NCBI GenBank assembly: GCA_030052355.1
Contig: JASIGS010000140.1
Span: forward strand, 1-7,274
Reading direction: 5' to 3'
DNA: 7,274 bases
Source: Streptosporangiaceae bacterium
GTDB taxonomy: Bacteria; Actinomycetota; Actinomycetes; Streptosporangiales; Streptosporangiaceae
The translations under genes and the position numbers were made by a program. The notes under the pieces were generated by a model. It worked only from the letters and a program-made list of their open reading frames with translations. It was not told where the DNA came from and did no database searches. Positions 5,196-7,274 of the stretch are shown piece after piece (position 1 is the first letter of the stretch; the number at the start of each line of letters is the position of its first letter).

Positions 5196-5213
5196 GGCGG
5201 ACAATTTGCCGCC
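5196..5213 (-). promoter_or_regulatory. Palindrome at the 5' end of the pspA leader
   Basis: GGCGG (5196-5200) and CCGCC (5209-5213) flank an AT-rich 8-nt centre. The site begins about 7 nt after the predicted pspA start point (near 5220), a typical position for an operator or a 5' stabilising hairpin. No known regulator motif (ClgR, HspR) is recognised in it. Confidence 0.3.
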
Positions 5214-5226
5214 AGATCTTGCCTCC

Positions 5227-5256
5227 ACACTACGACGTGCCAGCACAAGCCGTCAT
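5227..5256 (-). promoter_or_regulatory. Predicted pspA-pspAA promoter (ATGACG-N18-TAGTGT)
   Basis: On the minus strand ATGACG (5256-5251) and TAGTGT (5232-5227) are separated by 18 bp, a good housekeeping-sigma promoter. The start would be near 5220 and the leader about 100 nt. No GGAAC-type ECF promoter was seen in this region, unlike the htpX side. Confidence 0.55.
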
Positions 5257-5324
5257 CACAGACTGGCCGCCAGCCCGCCCAATCCGGGCACCTGAGCGTG
5301 ACTTCCCGGCGTTGCCGGCGCCGG

Positions 5325-5330
5325 TAGGCT
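5325..5330 (+). promoter_or_regulatory. -10 box for leaderless DUF3043 mRNA
   Basis: TAGGCT ends 6 nt before the GTG at 5337, so the first transcribed base would be the G of the start codon. There is no Shine-Dalgarno sequence, which supports leaderless translation. The -35 is poor (TGACTT at 5299-5304, 20 bp spacer). A 10-bp perfect palindrome, CCGGCGCCGG (5315-5324), fills the space next to the -10. Confidence 0.5.
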
Positions 5331-5336
5331 GTAGCC

Positions 5337-5951
5337 GTGTTCAAGCGACGTGCAACGCAGGCGCCGCAGTCCCCTGAAGAGGAGCTGCCGGCAGATCTGG
5401 GCAGCGAGGAAACCGACCGGGTCCGGCCCGGCGTCACCCCGAAGAAGGGCGCTCCGACCCCCAAGCGGAGCGAGGCCCAGTCCATGCGCCGCCAGCCCTA
5501 CCAGGCGCCCACCGACCGCAAGACAGCCGGGCGCGACGCCAGGCAGCGCGACCGCGTCGAGCGGCAGCGCAAGGCGCAGGCCCTGCAGCGCGGCGAGGAC
5601 TGGGCACTGCCCGCCAAGGACAGGGGCCCGGTACGGGCGCTCGCGCGCAACTACGTGGACGCCAGGCACGGCGTCGGCGAGTACTACATGATCTCGATCG
5701 TCATCCTGATCGTGCTGCTGGTGATCCCGTCCCAGTCCGCGAAGTTCATCTCCGAGTTCGTGGTGCTCGCGTTGCTGCTGGTGCTGGCCGGCGAGGCCTT
5801 CTGGGTCGGCAGGCGGGTCGAGCGCATCGCGCGGGAACGGTACCCGGGCCAGAGCACCCGCGGGCTGAAGATGTACGTCGCCCTGCGCGGCATCACGATG
5901 CGCCGGATGCGCGTGCCCAAGCCCGTCGTCAACCGGGGCGACAAGGTCTGA
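5337..5951 (+). CDS. DUF3043 membrane protein
   Basis: The 204-residue product has a long, charged, probably disordered N-terminus (1-95, rich in Arg, Lys, Glu, Pro and Gln), then the conserved 'GPVRALARNYVDARHGVGEYYM' segment (97-118), two hydrophobic membrane segments (about 119-131 and 138-154) and a basic C-terminal region with 'RGLKMYVALRGITMRRMRVPKP'. This is the actinobacterial DUF3043 family, of unknown function. It starts with GTG at 5337 and appears leaderless. It is divergent from pspA across a 216-bp region, a neighbourhood I recall from Streptomyces as well, which hints at an envelope role, but that is only inference. It ends 54 bp before the aldo/keto reductase gene. Confidence 0.88.
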   Translation: MFKRRATQAPQSPEEELPADLGSEETDRVRPGVTPKKGAPTPKRSEAQSMRRQPYQAPTDRKTAGRDARQRDRVERQRKAQALQRGEDWALPAKDRGPVRALARNYVDARHGVGEYYMISIVILIVLLVIPSQSAKFISEFVVLALLLVLAGEAFWVGRRVERIARERYPGQSTRGLKMYVALRGITMRRMRVPKPVVNRGDKV

Positions 5952-5991
5952 CAGCCTCGACCCTGCGCCGTAGCGCCGACCGTCCGCCGGG

Positions 5992-5997
5992 TAAGTT
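5992..5997 (+). promoter_or_regulatory. Possible -10 box for the aldo/keto reductase gene
   Basis: TAAGTT lies 8 nt before the ATG at 6006, and no ribosome binding site is visible in the 54-bp gap. A leaderless or near-leaderless transcript is therefore likely. No convincing -35 is seen. Confidence 0.35.
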
Positions 5998-6005
5998 GTC
6001 CCGAT

Positions 6006-7007
6006 ATGGACTACCGTCACCTCGGCCGCAGCGGCCTGAAGATCAGCGAGATCGCTTACGGAAACTGGATCACCCACGGCTCCCAGGTCGAGGAGGACGC
6101 CGCGCTTGCCTGCGTGGCCGCCGCGCTCGACGAGGGCATCACGACCTTCGACACGGCTGATGCGTACGCCGGGACCAGGGCCGAGGAAGTGCTCGGCAAG
6201 GCGCTGCACGGCGTACGCCGTGAATCGGTAGAAATATTCACGAAGGTCTTCTGGCCGACGGGGCCTGGAGTCAACGACCGTGGCCTGTCCCGCAAGCACA
6301 TCATCGAGTCCGCGAACGCGTCACTCCGGCGGCTGCAGACCGACTACGTGGATCTCTACCAGGCACACCGCTACGACCACGAGACGCCGCTGGAAGAGAC
6401 CCTGCGCGCCTTCGACGACCTGGTCAGGCAAGGCAAGGTGCTCTACATCGGCGTGTCGGAGTGGCGCTCGGAAGAGATCGCCGCGGCACTCAAGATCGCC
6501 GCGGAGCTCGGACTTGACCGGATCGTGTCCAACCAGCCGCAGTACAACATGATCTGGCGGGTGATCGAGTCCGAGGTCATCCCGCTGTGCGAGCAGGAGG
6601 GGATCGGCCAGGTCGTGTTCTCGCCGATCGCCCAGGGCGTGCTGACCGGTAAGTACCTGCCGGGCTCAGCACCGCCGCCAGGGTCGCGCGCCACCGACGA
6701 GAACGGCGGCTCCGGCTTCATCTCGCGGCTGCTGACCGACGACCTGCTGAGCCGCGTCCAGCGCCTGCGGCCGGTAGCCGAGCAGGCTGGGCTGACGCTG
6801 GCCCAGCTCGCGGTCGCCTGGACGCTCCAGAACCCGAACGTGGCCGCGGCGATCATCGGCGCGACCAGGCCGGAGCAGGTAACGGAGAACGTCCGGGCAT
6901 CGGGCGTGCGGCTGGACGCGGCCGTGCTGGCGCAGATCGACGAGATACTTGGCGACCAGATCATCACCGACCCGGCGCTGACGAGGAGCCCGGCGGCTCG
7001 TCCCTGA
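6006..7007 (+). CDS. Aldo/keto reductase, Kv-beta-like (AKR6-type)
   Basis: A 333-residue NADPH-dependent (alpha/beta)8-barrel oxidoreductase, expected to be cytoplasmic and to reduce aldehydes or ketones; the natural substrate cannot be told from sequence. The catalytic tetrad is complete: D49 and Y54 in 'FDTADAY', K80 in 'IFTKVFW' and H121 in 'YQAHRYD'. Cofactor-site motifs are 'SNQPQYNM' (175-182), 'SPIAQGVLTGKY' (206-217) and 'IIGATRPEQVTEN' (283-295). The 'FWPTGPGVNDRGLSRKHIIE' stretch (82-101), and 'ASLRRLQTDYVDLY' after it, closely follow the potassium-channel beta-subunit branch rather than the generic 2,5-diketogluconate reductases. The start ATG at 6006 follows a -10-like TAAGTT without a ribosome site. 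The gene is convergent with the small gene at 7017-7229, with only 9 bp between the stops. No functional link to the Psp genes is evident. Confidence 0.93.
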   Translation: MDYRHLGRSGLKISEIAYGNWITHGSQVEEDAALACVAAALDEGITTFDTADAYAGTRAEEVLGKALHGVRRESVEIFTKVFWPTGPGVNDRGLSRKHIIESANASLRRLQTDYVDLYQAHRYDHETPLEETLRAFDDLVRQGKVLYIGVSEWRSEEIAAALKIAAELGLDRIVSNQPQYNMIWRVIESEVIPLCEQEGIGQVVFSPIAQGVLTGKYLPGSAPPPGSRATDENGGSGFISRLLTDDLLSRVQRLRPVAEQAGLTLAQLAVAWTLQNPNVAAAIIGATRPEQVTENVRASGVRLDAAVLAQIDEILGDQIITDPALTRSPAARP

Positions 7008-7016
7008 CGAGCCCGC

Positions 7017-7229
7017 CTAGTCGCCGTCGGCGTGCAGGCTCATCGGGCCGTACTCGATCCGGCCGTCTTCCAGCAGCGTGACCTGGTCGATGCCGGCCTT
7101 CAGCAGGCCCGGCCAGTTCTCGCCGAGCCAGCTCTCCGCGTCGCCCTGGCTGCTGAAGGTCTCCTTGGCCGGCTCCCGGACGATCACCACGGCGCCGTCG
7201 ATGGACTCCAACTGCCAGGTCCAGGTCAT
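7017..7229 (-). CDS. Small conserved actinobacterial protein of unknown function
   Basis: The 70-residue product begins 'MTWTWQLESIDGAVV', has a 'FSSQGDAESWLGENWPGLL' helix region and ends 'IDQVTLLEDGRIEYGPMSLHADGD'. I recall very similar short proteins, annotated hypothetical, in Streptomyces and relatives; the 'DAESWLGE..' and 'VTLLEDGR..YGPMSLH' parts are the recognisable ones. No membrane segment, cysteine or catalytic motif is present. The protein is acidic and likely soluble, with a possible beta-alpha-beta fold. The ATG at 7229 has GAGG (7236-7239) 6 nt upstream. It is convergent with the aldo/keto reductase gene. Confidence 0.78.
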   Translation of the reverse strand: MTWTWQLESIDGAVVIVREPAKETFSSQGDAESWLGENWPGLLKAGIDQVTLLEDGRIEYGPMSLHADGD

Positions 7230-7252
7230 TGCGCGCCTCGGTAGCTAGGATC

Positions 7253-7269
7253 GGGCCGTCTGGCGGCCC
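7253..7269. repeat. Short inverted repeat at the window edge
   Basis: GGGCCG (7253-7258) and CGGCCC (7264-7269) form a 6-bp stem with a 5-nt loop, upstream of the small gene ending at 7229. It could be the terminator of a gene beyond the window or part of the small gene's promoter region. Nothing else is seen in 7240-7274. Confidence 0.3.
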
Positions 7270-7274
7270 ATCGG

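Noticed and set aside
5256..6299. 347-codon minus-strand open frame
   Set aside because: It lies antisense to the DUF3043 and aldo/keto reductase genes, both of which show clear families. Long antisense frames are common in high-GC DNA, and its translation has a low-complexity composition with no recognisable domain.
1..7274. Insertion sequence, prophage, defence or toxin-antitoxin module
   Set aside because: No transposase, integrase, terminal inverted repeats, target duplications or defence-family motifs were seen; all larger genes belong to chromosomal core families.

Overview
The window is high-GC DNA (about two thirds G+C by eye) with strong G/C bias at third codon positions, actinobacterial-type promoters and closely packed genes. 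The gene families (long-type NadA, a DUF3043 membrane protein, PspA with the actinobacterial partners PspAA and PspAB, and HtpX) point to a member of the Actinomycetota, probably a Streptomyces-like or Streptosporangiales-like lineage. No mobile element, tRNA, rRNA or CRISPR array is visible. This looks like chromosomal core.

Layout, left to right. At 2-349 (+) is the C-terminal end of a probable DUF2785 protein, followed by twin GC-rich hairpins (369-430) shared with the convergent erpA. erpA (468-818, -) encodes an A-type Fe-S carrier. It diverges from nadA (1025-2185, +), the [4Fe-4S] quinolinate synthase of NAD biosynthesis. The 206-bp region between them holds back-to-back promoter-like sequences, two inverted repeats, three 15-bp repeats and a possible small leader ORF that ends across the erpA start codon.

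The centre is an envelope-stress block on the minus strand, in transcription order pspA (4299-5120), pspAA (4024-4302, ATGA overlap with pspA), a 217-bp gap, htpX (2826-3806) and pspAB (2248-2820, 5 bp after htpX). PspA is the membrane-remodelling coiled-coil protein, PspAA and PspAB are its actinobacterial partners, and HtpX is a membrane zinc protease for damaged membrane proteins. The pspA promoter looks like a housekeeping-sigma site. The htpX-pspAB pair appears to have its own ECF (SigE-like) promoter, GGAAC-N17-CGTT, and a structured leader.

Divergent from pspA is a DUF3043 membrane protein gene (5337-5951, +) that appears to be leaderless, then a Kv-beta-like aldo/keto reductase (6006-7007, +). 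Convergent with that is a small 70-aa conserved protein (7017-7229, -). The coding genes belong to known families. The more novel material is in the intergenic regions: the erpA/nadA divergent region and the htpX leader.
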